A stretch of DNA of 64,000 nt, taken from Tanypteryx hageni (lineage: Eukaryota; Arthropoda; Insecta; Odonata; Petaluridae). The notes below the pieces were generated by a model. It had not been told where the DNA came from. It did not search any database and saw only the letters and a program-made list of their open reading frames with translations. The stretch is from positions 18,981,840 through 19,045,839 of the forward strand of contig CM054116.1 in NCBI GenBank assembly GCA_028673005.1, given 5' to 3'. Positions 33,290-43,905 of the stretch are shown here, piece after piece (within the stretch, counting starts at the first letter, position 1; each line of letters opens with the position of its first letter). Position numbers and translations under genes: made by a program.

Positions 33290-33490
33290 GAAGTCTCCCG
33301 CTACCGGAGCCGAGCTCCCGAGGTTAGTTTTTGTTTCGAATATTGAACGTCTCGGGTTCGATTCCAGGATCTATTATCCTTCCCATTTGATTTACATGGG
33401 AAATCCGAAAACCGTGGTGCAGGGCAGTTTTCTCTAGCGTATCAAAATATCTTAGAATTGTAATATCGGTGCCGGTGCAAATTTTAACAC
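33290..33490 (+). mobile_element. tRNA-derived SINE family 2, copy 2
   Basis: The head GAGCCGAGCTCCCGAGG (33308-33324) resembles the A-box of a Leu/Ser-type tRNA, and CGGGTTCGATTCC (33353-33365) is a B-box. The body contains TTGATTTACATGGGAAATC and ATATCTTAGAATTGTAATAT, shared with copies at 24649-24945 and 39428-39715. Internal RNA polymerase III promoter; mobilised by a partner LINE. Confidence 0.75.
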
Positions 33491-33850
33491 GTTTTTTAAG
33501 TTTTACTAGATTCTCCAACTTTGGCGCCGATGGTGCACAAGCCGTTTACATCCGCTCCATGGGCTACACGCGACAACCCCTCGCTCCACTATACTCGTTT
33601 TGGCCCTCGCTGAAGTCGCTGGTTATGAGAAGTATTACATATTTACTGGCAAACATTTACTAAACCTATTCGCAAATGGTATTTTATTTTTTAAACGGGC
33701 AAAATTTTCCCATGCTGTCAAAATGTCCGCGCGCGACTCAGGCCACCATCGTAATAAAATAATTAAAAATTAATCCTAAGAAGATTTTTTCGCAAAAAGG
33801 TAAAGAATGAATTTTGATTTATCGAACTTGATTGAAATACTTTGCTAATG
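33491..33850. other. 3' flank of the minus-strand host gene
   Basis: Contains no other recognised gene. Expected to hold the 3' UTR of the gene to the right; no canonical AATAAA was seen close to its stop codon on the minus strand. Confidence 0.4.
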
Positions 33851-36800
33851 TTATATCGTTCTGTGAAGCTGCAAGAATGTTAGCAGGCAGAACGTCCGCC
33901 AAACGTCATTACGGGATTGTTGCGAGCAGCGAGCTGGGGCGGCGCAATAAGATACTTGAATGAAAATTTACCAATTCTGCGTGTCCATTGCCATTTGACG
34001 CGGTCACCTCGTCGCAAAATCTGACCTGGGGAAAAAATGGTCTACTAAGGAAGCTGGTAGAAGCATCTAAACATTACAAAGAACATAAATGCAATTCAAC
34101 AGATAATTGTTATTTATATTTTCAATCTTTTGATAGGAGAACTAATGTTTTGTTGTTGACTATATAATTATGTATTTATTGTTTTATTATTACACAGACA
34201 TATATAGATTAACCATATAAATAGGGTAACACTCACGTGTTTTCCCGGCGGTTGACTACCTCTGACGTGAGGAGAGGAGGGGTCATGCGCCTGCTCTTCA
34301 GCCTGAAGAGCAAAACATCAGGATGACATAAAACCAATACGTAGTCATGAAATGAAGTTTATTAAGTTTCTCAAAAAAATTTACAATTTAATGAAACAAA
34401 AAGTAACAAAGCTTATTCAAATCTCAGAAAAATAAAATTATTTTACAGTTCCATAAAATATTTCTTTTGCCCAAGTGCTGAGTCACATAATTTCCAATAT
34501 GTAATAATGAAAAAATGACTTTGTAGTTTCCACAAATTTAAATTTAAACACGACCGGTTTCACTACGATCGCAGCATCATCAGGTGATTAAGGTAATTGA
34601 ATGAGCGGTTGGGAAACGAAGGCGAAAGCATCATACTAGCCAAATGTTACAAAAAGTTACGAAAACTTGGTAAAAGGGCCAAAGACAACAATGTTCATAC
34701 AAAGTATTAAAAAAATATTCAGTAAGCTAAATAGAGCCGAATGATTGTGGAAAAGGTATTTATTTAAGAGGGGCGAGTCTTTACAAATAATTATCTCTAG
34801 CTGTTCGAGTGCATCCAATTTTCGTCCTTTACTTAATTGGATAGGATCATCTTGATGGATGGATGAATGAATGCACCTTCCTTCGTTTTACGAACTACCG
34901 TTTGACGATGCAATGGGAAAATAATCTTTGTTTTACGAGTTTTCGCATGACGAACAGTTTTCGTGGAACGAATTAAGTTCGTAAAACGAGGGAAGGCTGT
35001 ACCATCGTTAGCACTTTTCCTCTCCAATTCTTTCACTTTGGGCGGAAATAACTTAGATTTCTTTCTCTTCCAAATTCTTATACATGCGCAAAAATTCACA
35101 TGCGGCTTCCCCTCCACTTTGGAAATGGCATCAACATTGTGTAAGAACTAGAACCAAAGTTCTGACTTAGGATCTTCGGCAAATTTCGGAAGAATAACGG
35201 GTGCATTTTAACTGATAAAAAAATAAGCTGTTGAACCATTTTTAGTATTTATTCTTTCAAGAGTAAGCATAAGTCTCAGAAATCTTGTGCTCGTATGCGA
35301 CAAAATTTGTCGTTAAAATCACAAAATGATTTCAGTGTCTCCACTCGTACCGTGTCCATATGAACAAATCTGAATATTTTTACAATACCAACTTCCACAG
35401 ACCGTTTTAATGTAAATGTGTTCCGTGCAACGGATCCCCACAAATGTTCTACTACAGTTGTCCGATAATTTCCGGAAAAGATTCTTAGAACCTGTACTTT
35501 TTGCACCTCCAATGTTTAGGGATTGCAGTCCCGGGATCCCGTCCAAAATTTCTATCCCGAAATCTCGGGATTAGGTAAACCTAAATCCCGGGATTTCGGG
35601 ATTGACATATTTGCTTTTGCTATCAGGTGGCGCCAACTATTAAATTGTATTTGATGTATAATAAAATATATAAGTCGTTGGAATTCAATGAGTATTACTG
35701 CTTTTTATCTGAGTTTATGATATGTCATCATTCTTGGAAAATAAGAACAACGAAAAAAATGAAAAATATCCTTTGGGGTGTGGCAAACCTAAAGAAGAAT
35801 GAATATTATCAAGAAGAAATGGAATTCGCGGAATCGGAAGGACATGAATCAAGTGATGAATCCTTTTCCTCGAGTGATGAAACAGACGAAGATGATTCGT
35901 TTGAAGGCGGAGGGGCTTACAAACTATCAGAAACAAACTTTAAGTTATTGATTCAAAAAATAAGGAAAACTGTTATTCTCTTCAGAAAATCACTCGCAAA
36001 TAACGAGAGATTCCTTCAGAAATATGTAATCGAACAATAGGGGGAGGAAAAATCACTTGTTATGGATATAAGAACTCGCTGGAACAGTTTAGTTGAAATG
36101 ATCGAACGTTTTATATTGCTTAAAACCTGCATAATGAATCGATCTGAATTCCGATATATCATTTAGTGAGAGTGAACATGAACTTGCTTCTTCTATTTTT
36201 GCAACACTGCAGCCAGCGAAAATTGCTATGGAAGCTCTTTGCCGAAGAGATGCAAATCTTTTGACGCGTGAGACAGCGTTGGAAATCATGATGAAGAAAC
36301 TGAATGATGTGAATACAGAGTTAGGACATAATATGAAAAATCAAATAATGAAGAGACGAACTAAGTTATCAGGGGTATTGAGGTATCTTCAGTACGGGTC
36401 ACAGGCTCGTGATAATATATTTTCTGTGCCATCACTAGCGAACATAAAGATGTTTGTTACAGAAAACCCGAGTACATGTTATTGTAATATTAGTAAAACA
36501 TATGAAGCACTGGACAAGAAAGAAGAGCAAGTTTTATCAGCATCAAGAAGCCGATCTATAAATGATGACTTACACACTAAGCGAACGGCAGCATCTGAAC
36601 GTTTTGAGACTGGTACATCATATTCAGAGAAGTTAAAGAAAGAACTCGATTCGGTCATTACCCAATGTTTAGTTACTCTCAATAAATAATCCTCCTGCTA
36701 TAATTCAAATGATCTAGCATTATCAATAGCACCAGAGCAAAAGGATTTCCGTGAAAATGGACGTAAATGAGAAAATCTGCAGTTTCTTTACCAGCAGTTG

Positions 36801-38600
36801 CTAGCTATTCCTCCTACTAGTGTAGAATCAGAAAGGGCTTTTTCATCAGCAGGGATGCTGTGCAATAAATACAGATCAAGAATGAGTGACCCGACATTAG
36901 ATGCACTTTGTTTTTTAAGGGCGTACTTCAGAAATTTGTGAATAGCTTTTAAGTGAGGAGAACCTTAATCTAATAGTACCGTTTAATTTACATAAATGCA
37001 ATCCATTTAATTTAATTTAAGATACCGCAACAATTGCTACTTTAGTTATTTAAATTTCCTTTACATTTTCTCCAAAAATACGTGTTTGATTTTAGTTTTA
37101 CCTGCTGATAAAAAGTTATTTTCATTGACGTTACTTAAATTTTGTGAAAACTTGATATTACTTCCATAACTGCATATGATGATTTCATGTCTGTGTATGG
37201 ATCAAAATTATTGTTTAAAAATATTGTGTGTTTTTCATTTCCCACCACTTTTCCTCGATCCCGGGATTGAAAAAATCACAATCCCGTAACCCCGGGATTA
37301 GAAAATCCCTCCGGGATGGCAATCCCCACCAATGTTACTACCTATTGGTAGTATCAGCTGACATACTAACAATCTTATCAATCTTAACAAGTTTTGGGAA
37401 GTGAGCTATAATTTAATACATTAAAATCTTTGAGAGAGAAAAAGGTTTTCATCTATGACTGGCACCATCACCACTCATGCATCAGAGTAAATATGTATAT
37501 GCAGAAAAATCAGAACATGGTGATAAACACTCACGTGTTGCTGGTCCTGATGTTTTTTGAGGATTCCTCGTGGAATCTCTTCATTCTGAATAAGAAAACA
37601 ACAAGATGAGTTGACGTAATTATGTAGATATGAAGTGAGGTTGACGAAGTTTCTCAATATATATAAATAAATACATAAATGATACTTTGGGATCCGAAGG
37701 CGGATCAGAGCAGAAACTTTTTTGTTAATAACAACATAAAATAACCCACTAGAAGGGTTTATACGATAAGAGAAGAAGAAGAATGTAATCGCAAGTATAC
37801 GCGTATTATACTTACAGGCAAATTGGCGGTATCATGCACCACGTCGGGCACGCCGTCTTCAACATTCCATCTTCTACTGCGCCCGACGCAGTACCGCCTA
37901 ATGACCTCCCATACCCAGAACGCCAGGAGCAGGCAGGATAAAAAAATTGCCAGCCCTAGGGCAACATCGTTCGCTAACTCATCATAAAAATCTGCCGACA
38001 CAAATGAGAAAAGAATTTCGGATTTAACGTATGTCGACGGCTTTGCTCTTTCTTTTACATTTTGAACTATTCAAAGATTGTCAAAAAGAAAAGAATTTCT
38101 TAAAACTATAGTTTGTATTAACTCGTAAGCCTACTTTGATGGTTTCAAGCTAAGCAAGATGTTGTAGGAGATAGGATTATATAAGTAATTTACTGGTTGT
38201 GTAAGCATTAATAGTTAGTCTTTGTAGCGAGGACGAATGCTTCGAAAGACGGACGGACACAGCTAAGGTTAAATAAGCAAAATTATCCTAGGAAACGAAT
38301 GAGAAAAAATCCAAGTTGATTTGGATATGGAGAAAGGAAAAACTTGAACGTAAGTTGGAAAGCCATCGGAACCAGTTTCAGATCGTAAAGTAAAGCACCT
38401 TGCTAGCATGATAACGAGAGAATCCAAATGTACCGATGAAATTAGGGCTAGAATAGCGATCGTTGATTGCAACGACAAGTAACCATGCATTTAATTAAAA
38501 TTGCACTAATCAACTGAGCTAGGCTACGTTCCGAGTTCTGAAATATGCCAGATTTTCAATAATATTGGTGAAAAACAAGTTAATTACCTCTCCCGCTCAT
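33851..38600 (-). CDS. Host gene: 125-residue single-pass membrane protein, six coding exons
   Basis: Six exons chain with consistent phases on the minus strand: 38588-38600 (ATGAGCGGGAGAG, then GTAATT), 37816-37991, 37535-37585, 34237-34302, 33972-34025 and 33851-33868 (stop TAA). Every boundary is AG/GT: the acceptors follow TTTTCTCATTTGTGTCGGCAG, TTGTTTTCTTATTCAG, GTTTTGCTCTTCAG, CCATTTTTTCCCCAG and AACATTCTTGCAG; the donors are GTAATT, GTAAGT, GTGAGT, GTGAGT and GTAAAT. Exons 3-5 are 51, 66 and 54 nt, all phase 0. A TGCTAAC branch-point match precedes the last exon. The protein starts MSGRDFYDELANDVALG. A hydrophobic segment at about residues 13-34 (VALGLAIFLSCLLLAFWVW) is followed by RRYCVGRSRRWN, so the N-terminus is short and extracytoplasmic and the hydrophilic tail cytosolic. 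An RFX X-box 60 bp upstream suggests ciliary expression. I do not recognise the family. The last exon is the least certain. Confidence 0.7.
34549..34586 (-). ncRNA. Hammerhead-ribozyme-like core
   Basis: On the minus strand: CAC (helix I), CTGATGA (34583-34577), a short imperfect helix II, GAAA (34561-34558), the self-complementary CCGG (34557-34554), TC as cleavage site, then GTG (helix I', 34551-34549) pairing with CAC. This order (I, CUGAUGA, II, GAAA, III, UH, I') is that of type I hammerheads, and a very short palindromic helix III is known for the dimeric ribozymes of Penelope-like elements and related retrozymes. One extra U follows CUGAUGA. No flanking element was identified; it may be a remnant. 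Confidence 0.45.
34874..34999. mobile_element. Tigger-type MITE
   Basis: Inverted repeats CACCTTCCTTCGTTTTACGA at 34874 and its near-complement TCGTAAAACGAGGGAAGGCTG ending 34999, followed by TA. Internal CGAACAGTTTTCGTGGAACG is typical of such short Tigger MITEs. Lies in the third intron of the host gene. Confidence 0.65.
35517..37328 (+). mobile_element. hAT transposon in an intron of the host gene
   Basis: Inverted ends TAGGGATTGCAGTCCCGGGA at 35517 and its near-complement TCCGGGATGGCAATCCCCA ending 37328, flanked by a perfect 8-bp duplication CCAATGTT (35509-35516 and 37329-37336). Subterminal GGGATTTCGGGATT / CCCGGGATT repeats occur at both ends. Plus orientation, opposite to the host gene. 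Confidence 0.92.
35627..36941 (+). pseudogene. hAT transposase remnant, N-terminal half missing
   Basis: Contains an acidic stretch (SSDESFSSSDETDEDDSFEG), then IRKTVILFRKSLANNERFLQ and MDIRTRWNSLVEMIERF, the insertion-domain start. After stops the long 36228-36689 frame gives the helical body. The dimerisation domain reads AIPPTSVESERAFSSAGML (about 36806-36862) with the conserved Glu present. The BED finger and both catalytic Asp regions are deleted. Confidence 0.85.
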
Positions 38601-38659
38601 ATTCCGCTCCGTCTTCTTTAGTTTTTTTCAACAAGAATGAACTAGTTCTGAATCGTGTG

Positions 38660-38673
38660 GTTTCCACGGTAAC
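38660..38673 (-). promoter_or_regulatory. RFX X-box upstream of the minus-strand gene
   Basis: GTTACCGTGGAAAC on the minus strand (GTTTCCACGGTAAC on the plus) matches the consensus GTnnCC-N2-RGYAAC and is 60 bp upstream of the proposed ATG at 38600. In nematodes and insects, RFX-regulated ciliary genes usually carry such a site within about 200 bp of the start. GGCCAAC adjoins it. Confidence 0.5.
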
Positions 38674-39427
38674 GGCCAACAGAGACGACACAAGAAATAA
38701 GCCTCCATTGTTTGACATAATCAATTTAGAAAACAAGATAAATTTAAATTCTAAGCACTGCTAAAGGACATATCAGAAGCGATGCCAAAGAAATACAGAA
38801 TTTGCGATAGAACAATCGAAAATTGAATTATTATTTAACTCATACATACCTCACTTGAGATGAAGTACGTTAATCATTACACTCACGCTCATTCCTTCGT
38901 CGTAAATTATTTATGTCTTTTGACTTACAAAAGCTGAGTGTAGGTAAACGTAACGAAACTACACGTATTTTAGTTCACTTCTTCGTCCTGAATAATCCAT
39001 TTCCTTTCAATCAATATGTTCAGTAGGCCCGATAAAGAAAATAAAAGTTATTACTTACAATTAGATCTTGTTTACTTCATGGGTTACGAAGATTGTTTTC
39101 GTTGGCAACAACAAACAGGAAGGAAAAGTATGTCTCTGCATAACATAATAATAAGACGACCCAAACAGAACTAACGATGCGAGCTTTCCATTTAATCATT
39201 TATTTAATACCTACTTATATTGGCTCTAATAGCTTTAAAATCACCGCAGATATGTTGCTCCTTGTGTTCTCAAATTTCATAATTGAACGTTATAAAATAT
39301 GACAAATACATTCGAACGGGATATTAAATTGAACACGCGTATTTTCGTTCGACAGAAACAATACGTGTATTTATTAGACTATTCCGAATCCGAGTCCATC
39401 AATAGTTGTTGCTATGGCTACACCCTC
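38674..39427. other. Upstream region of the host gene
   Basis: Contains minus-strand donor-like sites (GTATGT at about 38849, GTAAGT at about 39058) that could belong to untranslated exons; not resolvable by eye. No other gene seen. Confidence 0.35.
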
Positions 39428-39715
39428 GTAATGAGTGATAAAAACGGCAGTATTTACGCGAAATTCGAAGAAATAAGATGGATAAGCAGCGTTTTACGAT
39501 AAAAATTAGAATCTCCATTCCTTCTCTCAGAGAACGGTGCAAATCCCGCTCCGATATTACAATTCTAAGATATTTTAATGTGCAAGAGAAAATTTCCCTG
39601 CTCGCTGGGTTTCAGATTTCCCATGTAAATCAAATTGGAAGGATATTCCCCGGAATCAAACCCGGGACTTCAATTTTCGCAACGAAAACTATCCTTGGGA
39701 GCTCGGCCCAAGTAG
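39428..39715 (-). mobile_element. tRNA-derived SINE family 2, copy 3
   Basis: Minus strand: head GGCCGAGCTCCCAAGGATAG near 39707-39688 (A-box of tRNA Leu/Ser type), GGGTTTGATTCC (B-box with one change) near 39660, then the common body down to GTAATGAGTGATA complement at 39428. Best-preserved head of the three copies. Confidence 0.75.
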
Positions 39716-41164
39716 GAAAAGATTTCCACAGAGTGTGTGACAGCTTTTCGGTTCCTCTGTATAATGTGCGAATTATGAAGGAAGGAAGGGAATTATCTCA
39801 CAGGACAAGTACCGAAGATTTTTCCAGTGTTTGACACAATGAAACGGTCTCGTATGAGAGTTTAAATCAAGTGGCAGTTTGACGGGTTATTTATTGCCTT
39901 ACTGTTAAACACACTCCACTACGGGAGGAGTTTCCTTAATGAGTGATGTAGTGAATCATAAAGGTAATATTATTCTTTTTAACTTTAAATTATTCCGACA
40001 ATTTTTTTATTGTTTTAAAATGACAATGCTGCTAATGGCTTACAAAAATAATATGCTTAATTTTAATTACCAGCCAAAATTGAGCGATAATTATTAATTA
40101 ATTAAAAGTAATTCCCCTGCGAAAAGAAATTAGAAGCGTTCAATTACTTTCTGAAGATTGGGATATAAAAACCTGTAGGGAAAAGGACATTTTGCAGGAG
40201 AAGAAAATTCGGAAGCGGGAGTCTCGAATGCCAAAAGTACGGGACGCGAGATTTATGTTAAGCGTTATCTCTAGCATAGAGACTCCAGAGATTGCGAAAT
40301 TACAAGCATTTGAAAATCGGTCCATTTTTTTGCACTTTTTAATTAATTATTTCCTTTTAAGTTAAAGCCATTGGCTCGAAATTCCGAAAAGGTATTCTTA
40401 TAGATATTTAACAACACTCTCCACTGGTAGAAGATGAACCGAATCTGTGAGTTACAGTTCGTAGCGTCTCCTTGTACGATATCTAGAATTTTATACTATT
40501 TTAGTCTTTCTTTAATGTTTATTTTGTTGATATTGTATACATCAAAATAACTTTAAATTTATTTATAAAATCATACATTCCTTTTGGTTTCATTTTTAAA
40601 GGAACTTTAAGTAAATTTAGAAATTCTCGATCAAGTTAAAAACTATTTTCATATATACGGTGGAACGATTTTTTAAAATTGTTTACATGCTTAAAATATC
40701 GCCTGGAATAGAACATAACTCAAAATTAAATAATTACATCGACAATCCTACTAAAATCAATAAACTGTCGTCATTATAAAAATGTTATGAAGAGCGGAGA
40801 TTACTCCTTTGTTCCCAAAATAGTGATAGATAAACATTTAAGAAATTTGTAACTAATATTTCCGCATACTATCATATTATTCTATGAGACTTGGCTAACA
40901 CGCGATATATGCGATTCCCAATAGGCACTTTTTATTTATAAAATTTAGAGAACTGATTGCAGTGATTGTACAAGTATTAAGAAAAGGGAAGGTTGAGTGC
41001 TAATTGGTGTTGATTTTATGTTAAAATCTTATCAACTTTAAGCTACATCCTCGTGTAACATTGGATACAATTTTCTCATGGTGTCATCTCCATCTCTTAA
41101 ACTATTTAATGATGTGTTTACATTCCTCCCAAATCTGACCAAGGCATATACCAAAAATATCGCG
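39716..41164. other. No feature recognised
   Basis: AT-rich; short frames only. Confidence 0.5.
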
Positions 41165-42065
41165 AAGAAGTAAAGCGTCTTGCATATTTTTGTACAGACG
41201 CCCATTCGCTTATGTTTGGCGATTCAATTTGCCAGGTAATAATTGGTCAACATTCTTTCCTGAAGTTTACCTCACTACCAATATCTGAATTTTGTACAAA
41301 AAACTTATTTACCAAGCAATATGGCGAGATTCTGGATTTGTGTTTAACAGATATTAAAAAGTGCTCATTGAACAGTGCGTATGATGTTGATGTGACTTTT
41401 GCCGTGTAATGCCTATCATCCTCCTCTTATGTGTGAACTTCATGCAGGTGTATCCCCACGTGTAGATATTAATTTTGAAACTGTCAACTTTAGGAAAGGA
41501 AAATATTCTGCAATGATAGATTACTTTATCTCTATAGATTGGTTTATATTGACTGAAAAACAATTAGATGATTCTGTTTGTTATTTTTATGATTTTGAAA
41601 ATAATACCATTAATCTGTATGTTCCTGAAATTTTACACGAGAATGGATCATCCCACTTACCCAACTGGTTTAGTAAAAATTAATTTCATTAATATATGAT
41701 AGGAAAATAACCCACAAGAAGCTTAAAATAAGTAGATCTGGTGTAGATTACAATTCCTTTGCATCTCTTCATGCTAAATGAGACTCATTGTCAAAAGTTT
41801 GTTACCTCTCCTATACTAGTTGTGTTCAAGATTCCATTCCATCGAATACAAGTAGATTGTGGAATTATGTTCATTTCAGGAATCTGCTAATCTCTTTGCT
41901 GCACATCTTTCCAGTGTATATCCTACTCCAAGTTACATAATACCACAATACCAGTATTCTCACACAGTTAATCTACACTCTTGTGGTGTGACTCAATTAG
42001 TAGTAGTGGTAGTAAGCTGGAGAAGACAAACGATTTATACTTTTAAAATCTCTGGGAGTTTTTGA
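41165..42065 (+). pseudogene. LINE ORF2 remnant, endonuclease-to-RT linker
   Basis: Reads EFCTKNLFTKQYGEILDLCL and, after a frameshift at about 41400, PCNAYHPPLMCELHAGVSPR, then FRKGKYSAMIDYFISIDWF and YVPEILHENGSSHLPNWFSK. The GxxLDLCL, D-x-YHPPL and W-F-S-K landmarks follow the order in jockey/CR1-like LINE endonuclease C-termini and linker. Further pieces (SRLWNYVHF, LFAAHLSSVY) occur at 41850-41930. The element resumes after a Tigger insertion at 43093. Confidence 0.8.
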
Positions 42066-43090
42066 TTTACCAACAATAAATGTGGCAATTTGTGAGTTCC
42101 AGCTGCATTGCTGCAGGCAGCTACATGAGTCTTTCTTTGGATTATTTGTATCCTGATGCTGCAGGCTCATCCTTTTTTGCCATCGTTTTTGTTGGTAACA
42201 TTTTGTAATTTAGACCCGTTTCGTCTATATTGTAGAGTTGTCCTCCAACAAATTTATCTCGGTCGATAAGCTCTCTTAAATCCTGCAAAAATTTTTGAGC
42301 AGCATGCTGATCAGACGATAACTTCTCTCCAGTGATGATTAATACATGGATACCATGACGTTTTTTCCAACGTCCAAGCCTTCCATTACTTGCAGTAAAT
42401 TTCTGCGCACCACCAATTTTTTGATTTAGGGTTAGGTCCTTTTCCTTGTGTATGGATCCACTGATTGAAATTCCATGATGTCTTTCTTGCATAAACCACA
42501 GCCATAATGCATCTTCTAAAATTTCCAATTTTGATTTCTTTAATGTTGAATGGGAAGTTAAAGACACTTGTGTTGCAATCTGACTGCAAAATCATTCTTG
42601 ATTCAAGCTTTTATTCCCAGTCTTTCACAGTTGTCTCTCCAACACCTAATTCCACAAAAATTTGTCTTACTGACACACCCCTATCAATTCTCTCCAGAGC
42701 ATCAAGCTTAGTTTTCATGGAAACAACCACTCTCTTTCTTATCTCACCCATATCCTATAAATAAATATGAATATATAATATATATATACATAATTTTATA
42801 TTGATTAAATATCATAACTAAAATAACAATGAACAGTACTAGTATGTGGGACAACTGACAGCAGATGCGTACTAGACTGGATTACTATGTAATGAGAATC
42901 ATTTTAGCACAAAGAACAACTCGTGAGATTCATGCGTAAGGAAAGGAATGGTTCAAACTCTTTTAAACTAGTCGTTTTATGTAAAATGTTGCACTCGACT
43001 GTGGATTTCAGTTTTCAGAACTAGGGGCATAAAACATCAGTTAATCAAGCGAGTCGGTTAAGCGAAGGTCAGTTATGAGGGCTTCTACTA
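42066..43090 (-). mobile_element. Tigger/jerky-like transposon inserted in the LINE
   Basis: The minus-strand left end is AGTAGAAGCCCTCATAACTG reading inward from 43090, followed by ACCTTCGCTTAACCGACTCG, typical of Tigger TIRs; TA at 43091-43092 adjoins it. The other TIR was not found, so the 3' end is truncated. It interrupts LINE coding sequence that resumes at 43093. Confidence 0.7.
42142..42755 (-). pseudogene. Tigger/jerky-like transposase, 3'-truncated
   Basis: Starts MGEIRKRVVVSMKTKLDALE and ISVRQIFVELGVGETTVKDW-like sequence (VSVRQIFVELGVGETTVKDW), the first helix-turn-helix. A stop and a frameshift follow, then the CENP-B HTH part LEDALWLWFMQERHHGISIS and FTASNGRLGRWKKRHGI, and the start of the DDE domain, GGQLYNIDETGLNYKMLPTK, whose first Asp is present. 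It ends after PAASGYK; the remaining DDE domain is missing. Confidence 0.88.
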
Positions 43091-43092
43091 TA

Positions 43093-43470
43093 TTTCAAAT
43101 GCAGCAATCGAATCTCTTGGATTTATATGCAGGAATACAACTGATTTTACTAATTTATTTGCTGTCACTGCTGTGTGTCCGCAGTCAGCTGGAGTATTGT
43201 TCAGTCAATTGGAGCCCATATTATGAAATGGACTCCCACATGATGGAACGAGTCCAGCAGAAATTTCTGAGATCGATTGCCATTTAAAATGGTAATTTCA
43301 CTGGTCGATATTTCCTATAATGATATACTAGCACATCTCAATTTAACTACACTTTCTAGTAGAAGGTCCCGCACAGACCTAAATTTTTATACTAAACTTT
43401 GAATTATAAGTATGATTAGGTATATTCTAAGTGTTAAAAAAGATTTTAATTGATTACTTTTGTCTTTTAA
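43093..43470 (+). pseudogene. LINE ORF2 remnant, C-terminal RT/thumb region
   Basis: Reads SLLCVRSQLEYCSVNWSPYY then MERVQQKFLRSIA, with LVRSxLEYCSxxWSPY and RVQxKFLR as the classic post-RT block of jockey/CR1-like LINEs. It is collinear with 41165-42065, but the central RT core (YxDD) is lost. Confidence 0.85.
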
Positions 43471-43589
43471 ATGTTATGTGTATGTGAATTCAATATTAAA
43501 TGCATTGTTGTATTAGATTTGAACAAAGTGAAAGCTTTGATAAATATATACTGTCAAAATTTTGGAAATTTTATATCAATGGGTATATG

Positions 43590-43905
43590 TATGGGTGTAT
43601 AAATGTTGCAGGAAATTTAATATTCTACAACATTTGTTCGAAACATTTTAAAAAACCATATTTTTTAGCTGCCACAACCACTGTTTGTAATTTTTCGAAA
43701 TATTAGTCATGGAGAAAGTAATGTGGCGGCCACATCAGATTCTTTTGAAATATTTGGTTTAATATTTGATGAGTGTATATATGTATTGGAATAAAAGTTG
43801 TAGGAAATTTCATTTTCAATAACCTATGTTTGAAACATTTTCCATATAATGTTTTGTTTGAGATATGTAAAGCACTATTTTTTTTGTTGCCATCACTACA
43901 ACACC
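43590..43905 (+). repeat. Two diverged copies of a dispersed repeat
   Basis: 43590-43690 and 43780-43905 share GTTGnAGGAAATTTnAT, a CAACATTTG/AACCTATG block and TTTTTTAGCTGCCAC/TTTTTGTTGCCATC. The same family is at 22925-23050 on the other strand. Confidence 0.55.

Noticed and set aside
38590..38719. 43-codon frame beginning MSNNGGLFLVSSLLAV as first exon of the minus-strand gene
   Set aside because: Its phase does not fit exon 2. The shorter frame starting at ATG 38600 (MSGR) fits exactly and keeps the X-box upstream of the start.
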